Positions 1-8,726 of a DNA stretch of 64,000 bases are shown one piece after another. The DNA lies in assembly GCA_039969355.1 (NCBI GenBank), contig JBDVOA010000007.1, positions 124,001-188,000 on the forward strand, in the 5' to 3' direction. The position numbers and the translations under genes were made by a program. The stretch is from JL08 sp039969355 (GTDB taxonomy: Bacteria; Pseudomonadota; Alphaproteobacteria; Rhodobacterales; Rhodobacteraceae). Below the pieces are notes generated by a model that did not search any database, had not been told where the DNA came from, and saw nothing but the letters and a program-made list of their open reading frames with translations. Each line of letters starts with the position of its first letter. Within the stretch, counting starts at the first letter, position 1.

Positions 1-974
1 TTGCCCCCATTGCCGAACCGGATGCTAAGCAGACCATTGGGCAGAAAGCGGATCACAGCGATTAGGATGATCGAGTAAATCAGCATCTGGTATTTGCCGA
101 GTTCAAACAAAAGGTCCCACCCGAAGTACAATACCAGCGTGCCCAGCATTGGCCCGAAGACATAACCAAGACCACCAAGGAAGCAGTTCAGCATGAAGTT
201 GACAGAATCTGCGACAAGAAAGGTGGAGGGATAGACGGACTGCGCGATTGAGCCGAACATGGCACCGCCGATGCCACCAAAGAAACTAGAGATCGCGAAT
301 ATAACAACCCGGATATAGGCGATGTTCACACCAATGGAACTGGCGAGTTCTTCGTTTTGCTGCATCGACCGGCACAGGTGCCCAAGGCGCGAATTCACCA
401 GCCGATAAAGTGCTGCATATGTAACGACCATCAACAGGCAGGCAGTGAGGTAAAAGGCTAGTTTGGTGTTTTCCATCGCGCCAAAATCCGGGATGAGAGG
501 GATGCCCAAGACCGACAGGCCGGACGGCAAGGGAATGTTCGAAATACCTTTGGCTCCATTTGTGATGGGCAGGGCCAAGGCCGTCAGCGTCACAACTTGG
601 GTCAGGACCAGGGTGATCATGGCGAAGTACACGCCGCGCAACCGCAAGATAGGCAGGCCAATTAGCACGGCCACGAGGGCTGCGAACAAACCTGCCGCGG
701 GTAGTGATATCCAGAAGGACCATCCAGCCTTTACCACCAGAATGGCCGACACATAGGCACCAATCAGTGCAAAGGCCCCTTGGCCAATGTTGATCCGCCC
801 GATGTAGAAGGTCAGCCAGACGCCCGCACTTGCGATGGCCAAAAGTGCGACAGAAGTCAGCGTAAAGTAGAAATCCCAACGACCCGTCACGCTAATCAAC
901 AGTGGCACGCCGACAAATATTGCAAGAAGGAAGACGCCAACGCCAACCAGTTGTTTTGCAGAAAATCTCATCAT
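1..974 (-). CDS. livM: Branched-chain amino acid-type ABC transporter permease LivM, 3' part cut by window edge
   Basis: Inner-membrane permease of a Liv-type (HAAT family) ABC importer. Reading the minus strand from a tandem ATG-ATG at 974 gives MMRFSAKQLVGVGVFLL, followed by strongly hydrophobic segments and GRINIGQGAFALIGAY, a typical LivM region. The frame stays open to the left edge, so the C-terminus and any downstream ATPase genes (livG, livF) lie outside. It starts 4 nt after the livH stop, so the two are cotranscribed and probably translationally coupled. The substrate is not readable from the permease. Amino acids, amides or short acids are all possible for this family. Confidence 0.9.
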   Translation of the reverse strand, partial: MMRFSAKQLVGVGVFLLAIFVGVPLLISVTGRWDFYFTLTSVALLAIASAGVWLTFYIGRINIGQGAFALIGAYVSAILVVKAGWSFWISLPAAGLFAALVAVLIGLPILRLRGVYFAMITLVLTQVVTLTALALPITNGAKGISNIPLPSGLSVLGIPLIPDFGAMENTKLAFYLTACLLMVVTYAALYRLVNSRLGHLCRSMQQNEELASSIGVNIAYIRVVIFAISSFFGGIGGAMFGSIAQSVYPSTFLVADSVNFMLNCFLGGLGYVFGPMLGTLVLYFGWDLLFELGKYQMLIYSIILIAVIRFLPNGLLSIRFGNGG

Positions 975-978
975 CTGC

Positions 979-1848
979 TCAACCCCACGGCTTGCCCATC
1001 AGACCCTGAGGCCGGATGGCGAGAAAGATCATCAGTGAGATGAATATCAGGAGATAAGTGATGTCACCGTACTGAGCCAGATATGCCAGCCCAAAGGCCT
1101 CCATAAAGCCGAGGATAATACCCCCCCAGATCGCGCCAGAGATCACACCAGCACCGCCGATCATCACCATCATGAAGGCTTTGATAGATGTGGGTCCACC
1201 CATACCAAGGTTGACGCCGGTAATGGTAACCAACAGTCCGCCCACCAGACCCGCCAGCATCGCACCAAGCGCAAATCCGATCATGGAGTATCGGTCGACA
1301 TTCACGCCCATCAATTGCGCAGCGGTCCGGTCTTGGGCTAGGGCGCGCAGGGCACGACCCGTCTTCGTATATTGCATCAGGCCAATGAAAGCGACGATCG
1401 ACAGGATCGCTAAGACGCAGATTAGAATACGGTCATAGGGCATGATAAGGCGGAAATCGTAGTTGAATACGCCATCGACAATCTTGGGCACACCGCGCTG
1501 TTTTTCGCCAAAGACGATCAAAATCAGAGCATCCAAGAAGAACGCAATCCCTGCCGCAAGGAGCATCGTGCTTTCTTCGCGGGCGGAGCCCTTGATAACG
1601 GGGGCAAACAGGTATCGTTCTATTAGCGCACCCAGGATCGCGAGTGTGACGCAGGACATCACAAGGGCCAGAACGAACGGCACACCCCACTGGCCGTAGA
1701 ATGTGTAGGTGACGAAACCGCCAATCACATACATCTGCCCATGGGCAAAATTGAGAACGTTCATCAAAGCGAAGATCAAGGTCAGACCAAGCGCGATCAT
1801 CGCGTATTGGGATCCCAGATAGACGCCATTGGCCAGTATCTGCTCCAT
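979..1848 (-). CDS. livH: Branched-chain amino acid-type ABC transporter permease LivH
   Basis: Inner-membrane permease of 289 residues, partner of LivM. It begins MEQILANGVYLGSQYAMIALG and carries NVLNFAHGQMYVIGGF near residues 30-45, the LivH signature. The conserved cytoplasmic loop RALAQDRTAAQLMGVN contacts the ATPase subunit in the family, and about eight hydrophobic segments are visible. Length is normal for LivH. It lies downstream of the binding protein gene, separated by 88 nt that hold a strong hairpin, and is followed at 4 nt by livM. The order binding protein, livH, livM is a standard operon layout. Confidence 0.92.
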   Translation of the reverse strand: MEQILANGVYLGSQYAMIALGLTLIFALMNVLNFAHGQMYVIGGFVTYTFYGQWGVPFVLALVMSCVTLAILGALIERYLFAPVIKGSAREESTMLLAAGIAFFLDALILIVFGEKQRGVPKIVDGVFNYDFRLIMPYDRILICVLAILSIVAFIGLMQYTKTGRALRALAQDRTAAQLMGVNVDRYSMIGFALGAMLAGLVGGLLVTITGVNLGMGGPTSIKAFMMVMIGGAGVISGAIWGGIILGFMEAFGLAYLAQYGDITYLLIFISLMIFLAIRPQGLMGKPWG

Positions 1849-1872
1849 GTCGGATTTTCCTTCTTGGAAAAG

Positions 1873-1895
1873 CCCTGGGCCAATGCGGCCCAGGG
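1873..1895 (-). terminator. Intercistronic hairpin between binding protein gene and livH
   Basis: Perfect 9-bp stem (CCCTGGGCC / GGCCCAGGG) with a 5-nt loop, followed on the minus strand by CTTTTCC. It sits between the binding protein stop (1937) and the livH start (1848). Such a partial terminator or 3'-stabilising hairpin commonly keeps binding protein mRNA more abundant than permease mRNA. Structure is seen directly; the role is inferred. Confidence 0.7.
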
Positions 1896-1936
1896 AAGGT
1901 TCTGCTCAGGAGAGGTCCAAAAGCAGAAAGGGACGT

Positions 1937-3124
1937 TTAGTCGACTTCAGCAACGAACAGCGTCTCAAACGCACCGTCCTGATAAACATTCACCACCAGC
2001 GGCACCGCAACCTGACGCTTTTGGCCAAAGGAAGACATGCCGACATAACGCAGCTTTGCATCGCCGTTCATGTAGGGGTTTGGTGCCTCGAACGTGTCCA
2101 TTGTCGCTTGGAATGCATCCACATCTGTGATCGCGGATGGGTCGGCCTTCAGCGTTTCCAAAATATATTCCAATGCATAAACCTTGGTGTTGGACTCGTC
2201 GTTGTATTCGCCAAACATATCAGTGTAGCGCTGCACAAATTCGTTCATCATTGGAGACGCGAGCTCGGGCGTGGACGCACCACCGACGGAGATGAAGCCA
2301 TTTGCCAGATTGCCAGCGCCTTCTGCGAGAACGCCAGCATCCTGTGCGGTTTCAGTAGAAATCACGCCTTCGAAACCCAGTTCGCGAGCTGAACGGATCA
2401 ACTGGGGCGCGTTCGCAGGCGACACACCAGACAAGACCAACAGATCAGGGCGTGTGCGCATGATCGGTGTCAGGACCGGTGTAAAGTCTGTCGTATCAAC
2501 CTGATAAGTGACGTTGGATGAAACGACTTCCATGCCAAGTGCTGTGGCAGCTTCAACGCCGCCGTCACGCTGGCTGAGAGGATCAGATTCGTTGGCCGCA
2601 ATAAAGGCGACAGTTTTGACACCTTTTTCTGCCATCAGATATTTGTAGATGGCCGGGCCGGACTGGTAATTGGCGACCATCCCCAAAACGGCATTCGAAG
2701 CCGGTGCTTGGTAAAGCGACTTTGGAAACGCGTAAGGGAAATACATGATCCCGTTGGATTCAGCCACGGGGCGCACAGCGGCCGCGCCATCGTCAACGTT
2801 TGGACCCACAACATAGTGGATGCCTTCTTGGGCCATTTTCTCCATGCCCGCAATTGCGCGCTTGGGATCTTTCTGGTCATCGAAGGACACGATTTCAATG
2901 TCATAGGTCGTGCCACCAATCTCATAACCGCCGGTCTCATTGATCCAGGCTGCGCGAGCTTCCATTGAGCGTTGGTTGGAAATGCCCCATGCAGCAGCAG
3001 GGCCGCTGGTCACGCCAACAAAGCCGATTTTCAGAACCGTATTCTCTGCAAGTGCTGTTGTTGCTTGAAGTGCGGTCAGTGTTACCGCTGTCAAAGCCGC
3101 TTTCATAAGTGTTCTACGTTGCAT
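1937..3124 (-). CDS. Branched-chain amino acid-type ABC transporter substrate-binding protein
   Basis: Periplasmic binding protein of 395 residues, Peripla_BP_6 (LivK/AmiC-like) type. The N-terminus MQRRTLMKAALTAVTLTALQ has an RRxLxK pattern and hydrophobic core, so it is a Sec or possibly Tat signal peptide cleaved near residue 26 (ALA-EN). The mature part starts LKIGFVGVTSGPAAAWG, the usual first strand and ligand loop, and later has FIAANESDPLSQRDGG and a TDFTPVLTPI segment. A GGGAG ribosome site lies 6 nt before the ATG. It is the first gene of the operon with livH and livM and is divergent from a GntR regulator. The ligand is unknown. Confidence 0.9.
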   Translation of the reverse strand: MQRRTLMKAALTAVTLTALQATTALAENTVLKIGFVGVTSGPAAAWGISNQRSMEARAAWINETGGYEIGGTTYDIEIVSFDDQKDPKRAIAGMEKMAQEGIHYVVGPNVDDGAAAVRPVAESNGIMYFPYAFPKSLYQAPASNAVLGMVANYQSGPAIYKYLMAEKGVKTVAFIAANESDPLSQRDGGVEAATALGMEVVSSNVTYQVDTTDFTPVLTPIMRTRPDLLVLSGVSPANAPQLIRSARELGFEGVISTETAQDAGVLAEGAGNLANGFISVGGASTPELASPMMNEFVQRYTDMFGEYNDESNTKVYALEYILETLKADPSAITDVDAFQATMDTFEAPNPYMNGDAKLRYVGMSSFGQKRQVAVPLVVNVYQDGAFETLFVAEVD

Positions 3125-3219
3125 TCTTAACTCCCGTTGAATTCAATTTCGACGCGGTTTGCGCCATTCTTGGCCGGCAGTTAGATGGAATCCCCACGCA
3201 TGCCGCGGGGTCAGTTCAC

Positions 3220-3233
3220 GATTGTTAACAATC
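3220..3233. promoter_or_regulatory. Perfect 14-bp palindrome, candidate GntR operator
   Basis: GATTGTTAACAATC is its own reverse complement and lies between the divergent binding protein gene (start 3124) and GntR gene (start 3353). On the minus strand a TTGACA (3241-3236) precedes it and a weak TGAACT follows at 17-nt spacing, so the palindrome would sit between the -35 and -10 boxes. The TTGT..ACAA arms fit the loose TNGT..ACNA pattern of FCD-type GntR sites. Binding is inferred. Confidence 0.5.
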
Positions 3234-3352
3234 TTTGTCAACACATTTGGCATTTTGGTCGACAAATTCTAATGCTTGGCCTTAGACTGATCGGAGATTA
3301 AGACTTTATAGCCAGCGAATCCGCAAAACTAATCTACCTTGAAAGTGATATT

Positions 3353-4072
3353 GTGTCCTCCAGTCCCCAGCAAAACATCATAGGTAAGGCGGACCCTACT
3401 TCTGGATCAGATGAGAGCTTCATTGTTGAGCGCATCTACAAGGCGATCATGGAACAACGTTTGGCACCAAACACCAAACTGAGTGAAGCACGCCTGTGCG
3501 AAACCTTTGGCGTTGGACGCATGCGCGTTCGACGGGCGCTTCTGCTGCTCTCAAGCCAAGGGCTCATTGAATTACAGTCAAATCGCGGCGCTTATGTCGC
3601 CTGTCCTGACGAGTCCGAGGCGAACGATGTATTTGCGGCTCGGATGTTGATTGAGCCCCCGCTCGTTCGGCAATTGGCTCAGAGCTCTGGTGACATTGAT
3701 CTGACGGTTCTTATCGATCACATCGCCCTCGAGGACGCAGCCCGCGAAAAAAACGAGCGAACAGAGATCATCCGGCTGTCCGGCGAATTCCATACCAAAC
3801 TCGCCCAGGCGACGAGTAACAAGTTCATCTTCCGTATGATGCGCGAGTTGGTCACACGGACATCACTCATCGTTGGTCTCTTCGGATCGTCAGAAAACGC
3901 GAGCTGTCCAGATGATGAACACAGCAATATCCTAAAGGCGATCCAATCAAAGAACGCAGAGTTGGCTGAACAGCTGCTCATATCCCACCTGAACCACATT
4001 CAGAACGGTCTTGATATGGAAACGCGGAAGGAACCTCAGGATGATCTGGCTACTATTCTCGGTTCGAATTGA
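3353..4072 (+). CDS. GntR family transcriptional regulator, FCD (FadR-like) subfamily
   Basis: Cytoplasmic one-component regulator of 239 residues. An N-terminal winged helix covers about residues 22-90 (IVERIYKAIMEQRLAPNTKL, then EARLCETFGVGRMRVRRALL as the helix-turn-helix). The C-terminal all-helical FCD ligand domain includes SGEFHTKLAQAT, whose His belongs to the metal/ligand site of the family. The start is a GTG at 3353. It is divergent from the Liv-type operon, with a perfect palindrome between them, so local control of that transporter is likely. The 5' end is less certain because the leader before residue 22 is not conserved. Confidence 0.87.
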   Translation: MSSSPQQNIIGKADPTSGSDESFIVERIYKAIMEQRLAPNTKLSEARLCETFGVGRMRVRRALLLLSSQGLIELQSNRGAYVACPDESEANDVFAARMLIEPPLVRQLAQSSGDIDLTVLIDHIALEDAAREKNERTEIIRLSGEFHTKLAQATSNKFIFRMMRELVTRTSLIVGLFGSSENASCPDDEHSNILKAIQSKNAELAEQLLISHLNHIQNGLDMETRKEPQDDLATILGSN

Positions 4073-4530
4073 TCAGATCACCTGTGGTTCTCGAGAACGA
4101 AGAGCATTTGGAAATCATTCAATTTAGATAGGTTTCCAGCAGAAAGTTCAAAAATCTGTGCATCTTGCCAAATACCCCCAAGTTTCGGTTGATAGGTAAC
4201 TGCAGTCATTCATACAGATCGCAGCATCCAGTATCCTTTTAGACTACACAGCGTCGTCAATATGGCAACCGCCGCCAAAAAAAGCCTGGTGCCCTAAGGT
4301 CATCGCCACCGATACGCTATGACCCCTCAGTGGCGCTGACGAACAGCCCTGCTTTCGCGGCAAACGACCAGATCGAAACAAATGTCAGTTAGGGCTCTCA
4401 GCCGCCATTGGCGCCATGCTTCGCCAATGACCGCATTAGATCCGGTCGTCAGGAGCCAGAAAAAATGCGTACATCCTAAAGCGCGGCCACAGGACCAGTT
4501 TTGCCAAATGACCGCTCAAAGCCGTTTACG
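4073..4530. other. Intergenic, no gene recognised
   Basis: 458 bases between the convergent GntR and ABM-domain genes. A short plus-strand frame at 4382-4648 overlaps the ABM gene and has no family resemblance. No terminator with a clear T-run is visible. Confidence 0.5.
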
Positions 4531-4950
4531 TCAGCGCGAGAAACCGCTGATCTGCGACATGTATGTCGGTGAAAATGGGGCAAGAACCTCCTTCAGGTCG
4601 TCGCCCGCAGGCCCATATACTGCTACCGAGTTGATTGAGAAGGCCTGAGTGAACTCTTCGGCGAAATTCGCGCCAAAATTCCCCATATGTGTCATCGCCG
4701 CCGCGTTGTCGGCATAGCGTTCGGAGATGTGAACTTGATCGCCGTCGCCCATATAATCGTAGGTCAGGGCACCCGGTTCATTGGCCTGCGTCGCCGCAAC
4801 CATCCGGTCCAGAAGCGGTTTGACTTTGTCTGCCTGTCCGTCGTTGACCGTCATGGTGATGTGCCAATGTACGTCATCCGCACTTTGGTCTTCCGCAATA
4901 ACAGGACCAGCAACGAGCAATGTAGCAGCAATAATTGACATGAATTTCAT
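4531..4950 (-). CDS. Exported antibiotic biosynthesis monooxygenase (ABM) domain protein
   Basis: Protein of 139 residues with a clear signal peptide (MKFMSIIAATLLVAGPVIA, cleavage before ED), then a single ABM-type ferredoxin-like fold. VHWHITMTVNDGQADKVKPL is the first strand and helix, LTYDYMGDGDQVHISERYAD the middle strands, followed by an alternating C-terminal strand. ABM proteins are small dimeric quinone-forming monooxygenases, heme-degrading enzymes or signal-type proteins. Most are cytoplasmic, so the signal peptide is unusual. It is monocistronic, between a convergent GntR gene and an IS element. The substrate is unknown. Confidence 0.75.
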   Translation of the reverse strand: MKFMSIIAATLLVAGPVIAEDQSADDVHWHITMTVNDGQADKVKPLLDRMVAATQANEPGALTYDYMGDGDQVHISERYADNAAAMTHMGNFGANFAEEFTQAFSINSVAVYGPAGDDLKEVLAPFSPTYMSQISGFSR

Positions 4951-5242
4951 AGTTGTTCCCCTTGAGGAGTAAAAATTTCCCCTTTGATAAGACAGCTTAG
5001 GTTGAATGAAGTAGTTCCAGCAAGTTGTTTTAGCTTTCTACTAATGGTGCCGTTGCTCAACACGCCCATCTGAGTCGTTGCCCTATCGAAATGGTTCGAT
5101 GATGACATCTGTGCGGTTTCGTTGTCTGATCAGCTCACCATGCTCAACCGCCACTTACGAATGTTCGATTTATAGGTCCTGATCTCAAGAGCAGTCATTG
5201 GTGCCTTTTGCAGCATCCGTGACATTGGGCTCTTTCCTGATG
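4951..5242. other. Spacer upstream of the IS element
   Basis: About 290 bases between the start of the ABM-domain gene and the left inverted repeat of the IS110-type element. It should hold the ABM gene promoter. No further gene or convincing repeat was seen. Confidence 0.4.
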
Positions 5243-5260
5243 GGGTGGATGGCTCCTGCT
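5243..5260 (+). repeat. Left subterminal inverted repeat of the IS element
   Basis: The 18-base arm ending in GGCTCCTGCT pairs with the arm at 6571-6586 with a few mismatches. It lies 65 bases upstream of the transposase start. Confidence 0.75.
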
Positions 5261-5324
5261 CCAACCGACGTCGCGATGCGTCATACTTCAGGTGTCAAAT
5301 CCTGCAAACGAGAGGAGTCACCGC

Positions 5325-6344
5325 ATGCAAGTTACAACTATCGGAGTCGACCTGGCCAAGAACATTTTTCAGGTTCACGGGATAGCGGAAAGTGACGAGG
5401 TCGTTTTCAACCGGCCTTTGCGGCGCGCTCAGGTGTTGCCGTTCTTCGCGCGGCTTGATCCTTGCCTTGTCGGGATGGAAGCCTGTTCCACAAGCCATTA
5501 CTGGGCGCGTGAGCTGACCAGACTGGGCCATGAAGTTCGCCTGGTCCCGCCCATGTACGTCAAAGCTTATGTGAAACGCGGAAAGTCAGATGCTATCGAC
5601 GCCGAAGCGATCTGCGAGGCCGTCACCCGCCCTACGATGCGGTTTGTCGAGACCAAAACGGTTGAACAGCAGGCGCTGTTATCCCTGCACCGCGCACGCA
5701 GCCTCATGGTTCGCCAGCGCACGCAGCTGGTTAATGCCTTGCGCAGCATGTTGGCAGAGTTTGGCGTGTACATCGCCAAAGGACTTGTACGCGCCTTCAG
5801 TTTTTCTCAGGGCGTGCTAGCTGGCAGCAGGTTGGAACTCCCCGAAATCGCGCAAGACGTAGTCCATAATCTGTGCGGGCAGCTGAACGTTCTGCACGGC
5901 CAAGTACGCTGGTATGAAACGCGTCTGAGGCTTGAAGCGAAATGTGACCCCCGGGTCAAACTGTTACAAACCATTCCCGGAGTTGGTCCTGTAACTGCCT
6001 CTGCGCTTGCCGCGACTATCGGTAGCGGGCACCAGTTTAAGAATGGACGCGAATTTGCAGCATGGCTGGGATTGACGCCGACCAATCGATCAAGCGGAGG
6101 AAAGGAACGGTTGGGCAAGATCACCAAAATGGGTGACCAATACCTGCGCCAATTGCTTGTCGTAGGAATGACATCGCTCGTCAGGCAGACAAAATCCCAC
6201 CCAGAACGAGCGAACAAATGGCTCGCGGCTCTTTTAGAACGCAAGCCTGCCCGCCTGGCAACTGTCGCTATGGCGAACAAGACAGCGCGGATCGTCTGGG
6301 CAGTTTTGACAAAGAACGAACCCTATATGCCGAGAGCGGCCTAA
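5325..6344 (+). CDS. IS110 family transposase
   Basis: DEDD-type transposase of 339 residues. The N-terminal DEDD_Tnp_IS110 domain has GVDLAKNIFQVHG (first Asp), LVGMEAC (Glu) and KRGKSDAIDAEAI (the last two Asp). The C-terminal Transposase_20 domain starts at QTIPGVGPVTASALAA and contains FAAWLGLTPTNRSSGGKERL with the catalytic Ser region. The start at ATG 5325 is chosen because GAGGAG lies 7 nt upstream and because the conserved MQVTTIGVDLAK begins there. A longer reading from 5292 is possible. Length is normal and no frameshift is seen, so the gene appears intact. Confidence 0.93.
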   Translation: MQVTTIGVDLAKNIFQVHGIAESDEVVFNRPLRRAQVLPFFARLDPCLVGMEACSTSHYWARELTRLGHEVRLVPPMYVKAYVKRGKSDAIDAEAICEAVTRPTMRFVETKTVEQQALLSLHRARSLMVRQRTQLVNALRSMLAEFGVYIAKGLVRAFSFSQGVLAGSRLELPEIAQDVVHNLCGQLNVLHGQVRWYETRLRLEAKCDPRVKLLQTIPGVGPVTASALAATIGSGHQFKNGREFAAWLGLTPTNRSSGGKERLGKITKMGDQYLRQLLVVGMTSLVRQTKSHPERANKWLAALLERKPARLATVAMANKTARIVWAVLTKNEPYMPRAA

Positions 6345-6570
6345 AAGGAGTTGAGGGACACGAGATAGCAAGACCTGCGAAATGATGGTGCAAAAGTCAG
6401 CCGCCAAAACTAAGAGACCCCGCCGAACGGCACGGGCAATATAGCCCGCTTTGCTGATAGGGACTTGGTATGCGGAACCCTTCAGGGCCAGCGGTCAAAA
6501 CCGCGCAAACAGGCCGGACACATGACTGCTTCTGACAAAGGTACAAATCATATCAAAAATGTCTTGCTAT

Positions 6571-6586
6571 GCAGGGGCCATCCACA
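6571..6586 (+). repeat. Right subterminal inverted repeat of the IS element
   Basis: GCAGGGGCCATCCACA is the inverted counterpart of the left arm at 5243-5260. It lies about 225 bases beyond the transposase stop, which marks the minimum extent of the element. Confidence 0.75.
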
Positions 6587-6737
6587 CATGCCGTTCGCTG
6601 CGGCAAGTGCCAACGCCTGCTTTGCGGACAAAGCCGGTTTTGCTGTGGCTGCACGAAAGGCTGCTAAGTGCACTTTCCAATTACTGAAACAATTGCTTCC
6701 AGAAATGGTACTTGCTTCGACAAGTTTTGCTCGTCAG

Positions 6738-7733
6738 TCATCCAAGAGCTTCGATCTGATTTTGTTGCTTTCTGATTTTCCCCGGAGGTACGTCAAAAAC
6801 CCGTTTGAACGCTTTGTTGAACGAAGGTTCTGACAGGTACCCAACATTTGCGGCGATCTGCGAGATTGGCTGATTTGTTTCAACCAATCGTTCTCGAGCC
6901 AGATACATGCGCCACGTTGCCAAATATTGAATTGCTGGAACGCCGACGAGTTCCGTAAACCTCGCTGAGAATGCCGACCTAGACATTCCTGCAACCTGTG
7001 CAAGCGATTCGACTGACCATTTTGCGGCGGGTGCGCGGTGAATAGCCACAATGGTGCGCCCAACCTGCGGGTCTCGCGCTGCTTTTAGCCAGCCGCGGTT
7101 CGCATCCGGCGCGTTGTTCAGCCAACGGCGAATAGCCTCGATAACAACCACGTCAGCCAAGCGTGTGATGACTGTTTCGCCGCCCGGTCGCAACTCGCGT
7201 GCCTCTCTTGCAATAAACTGTAGAGTTGCCTGTAGCCAGCTGCCTGCGTCCTCTTCCCAAGGATCGATCTTGAGTGCGTTGGGAAGCAAGTTCATCAACA
7301 TACCGCTGGCGGCGTGATCTATCCTTATTAGCCCGTACATGATGCCTGTTTCAACGCCGCCACCACCGTATTCGAGCGTTTCATAGAGCTTGGTCACCTT
7401 GCGAATGGGCAGCTCTTCCAGCGTTAAAATCGGGGTTTCTTCCGTGCTGAAGAAAGCGACAGGTGCGCCATTGGTCATCAGAACCAGGTCGCCTTTTTCG
7501 ACTTCAAACGGATCATCCTCGCCTATCCTCATAAAGCAACGCCCGTAAGTAATGACCGTAAAGCTCAAGATGTCCGGAAACCCGGGTATTGCCACGCCCC
7601 ATGGCGCTGACATGCGAGACTGGCAATAGAATGTGCCTGTGAGCTTCAGAAGATGAAGGATTTCCCCCAGCGGATCACCAATCGGCTGCGCGAGCGCGTC
7701 GGGGTCAGGGACATGAGGGTCAATCTGGTTCAT
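6738..7733 (-). CDS. AraC family transcriptional regulator with N-terminal cupin domain
   Basis: One-component regulator of about 331 residues. The N-terminal AraC-type cupin (Cupin_6-like) includes DILSFTVITYGRCFMRIG and GDLVLMTNGAPVAFF. The C-terminal double helix-turn-helix has SVESLAQVAGMSRSAFSARF and PISQIAANVGYLSEPSFNKA, followed by the usual FKRVFDVPPGKIRK end. ATG 7733 is preferred over an upstream GTG at 7763, and neither has a strong ribosome site. The gene is divergent from an NmrA/DUF4345 gene pair with about 135 bases between them, so it probably controls that pair. Confidence 0.88.
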   Translation of the reverse strand: MNQIDPHVPDPDALAQPIGDPLGEILHLLKLTGTFYCQSRMSAPWGVAIPGFPDILSFTVITYGRCFMRIGEDDPFEVEKGDLVLMTNGAPVAFFSTEETPILTLEELPIRKVTKLYETLEYGGGGVETGIMYGLIRIDHAASGMLMNLLPNALKIDPWEEDAGSWLQATLQFIAREARELRPGGETVITRLADVVVIEAIRRWLNNAPDANRGWLKAARDPQVGRTIVAIHRAPAAKWSVESLAQVAGMSRSAFSARFTELVGVPAIQYLATWRMYLARERLVETNQPISQIAANVGYLSEPSFNKAFKRVFDVPPGKIRKQQNQIEALG

Positions 7734-7870
7734 GTCATAATCTTGGCTGATATTCGGTTTCACGTCTACGGTAACTGGACGATAGGATAATAAGTGCGGA
7801 CTTTGGAGAATAGATCATCTTACGAATTTTCCTATTTTTGGGTCATCAAACGAAATCACGGAGATGAACA

Positions 7871-8698
7871 ATGACACAGCAATCTATTCTTGTACTTGGT
7901 GCAACGGGTAAAACAGGATCGCGTATTGCGAAACGCCTGAAAGACCAAGGCCACACCGTGCGGCGCGGATCCCGCAGTAGTGAAACTCCCTTTGATTGGG
8001 AACAGCCAGAGACATGGCCAGCTGTTCTAGATGGGATTTCTGCCGCATACATTTCCTATTTTCCTGACATTGCCTTTCCTGGCGCGGTTGAGCAGGTCGA
8101 AGCCTTTATAGCAATGGCACACGAAAAAGGATTGCAGCGGTTTGTGTTGCTGACAGGGCGTGGCGAGTACCATGCCGAAAGAGCTGAAGAGGTTGTTCGA
8201 AACTCCGGCGTGCCGTTCACGATCGTTCGTGCTGCATGGTTCGCACAAAACTTCTCTGAGGGCGCATTGCTTGATCCGGTCATGGCAGGTGTATTGCCAA
8301 TGCCTGCCGGCGATGTGCGTGAGCCGATTATCGACATTGACGACATTGCTGACGTGGCCGTTGCTGCATTGACTGAAGAAGGGCACGCCGGCGAGCTATA
8401 CGAAGTCACAGGACCACATCTCATGACATTCGCAGACATGGCCGGAGAGCTTTCGCGCGCCATGGGCCGGACTGTTCAATACCTGCCGATTTCCTTTGAA
8501 GACTTCCATGCGGAAATTACGAATACGAATGGGGAGATGATTGCTGACGTGATTACGGATATTGCGCGGGAAACACTCGACGGACGCAATGCGAACCTTG
8601 CGGACGGTGTTCAGCGCGCTCTTGGACGTGCGCCGCGTGGCTTTGCTGAATTCGCTGATAAAGCCGCAGCATTAGGTGCGTGGACAAAGGCTGCCTGA
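7871..8698 (+). CDS. NmrA-like NAD(P)-binding protein / NAD(P)H:quinone oxidoreductase-type
   Basis: Atypical short-chain dehydrogenase of 275 residues. The Rossmann start ILVLGATGKTGSRIAKRL contains the GxxGxxG motif, followed by the NmrA middle region RFVLLTGRGEYHAERAEEVV and VPFTIVRAAWFAQNFSE. Proteins of this family act as redox sensors (NmrA) or reduce quinones and azo dyes (QOR2-like). The conserved Ser-Tyr-Lys triad of classical SDRs is not obvious. CGGAG lies 7 nt before the ATG. The DUF4345 gene follows 28 nt downstream, so the two form an operon divergent from the AraC gene. Confidence 0.85.
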   Translation: MTQQSILVLGATGKTGSRIAKRLKDQGHTVRRGSRSSETPFDWEQPETWPAVLDGISAAYISYFPDIAFPGAVEQVEAFIAMAHEKGLQRFVLLTGRGEYHAERAEEVVRNSGVPFTIVRAAWFAQNFSEGALLDPVMAGVLPMPAGDVREPIIDIDDIADVAVAALTEEGHAGELYEVTGPHLMTFADMAGELSRAMGRTVQYLPISFEDFHAEITNTNGEMIADVITDIARETLDGRNANLADGVQRALGRAPRGFAEFADKAAALGAWTKAA

Positions 8699-8726
8699 GC
8701 CAAGCCGACAAACAAAGGAAACAATT

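Larger units (their letters stand above)
5243..6586 (+). mobile_element. IS110 family insertion sequence, IS1111-like subgroup
   Basis: A single transposase gene is flanked by a subterminal inverted repeat. GGTGGATGGCTCCTGC near 5244 has the inverted match GCAGGGGCCATCCACA at 6571, with two differences. Subterminal repeats of this kind are the hallmark of the IS1111 subgroup, while plain IS110 elements lack them. The true ends lie a few bases outside these repeats and cannot be fixed without an empty site, since these elements make no or very short target duplications. The right non-coding end (6345-6570) is about 225 bases. IS110-type elements are known to carry bridge RNA in a non-coding end, so this stretch is a candidate for it. 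Confidence 0.85.

Noticed and set aside
286..879. Minus-strand open frame of 197 codons
   Set aside because: Lies in another frame over livM, whose own frame gives a clear permease.
4382..4648. Plus-strand frame of 88 codons
   Set aside because: Antisense to the ABM-domain gene at its end, with no family resemblance and no ribosome site.
6465..6833. Plus-strand frame of 122 codons at the right end of the IS element
   Set aside because: Crosses the IS inverted repeat and runs antisense into the AraC gene, without family resemblance.
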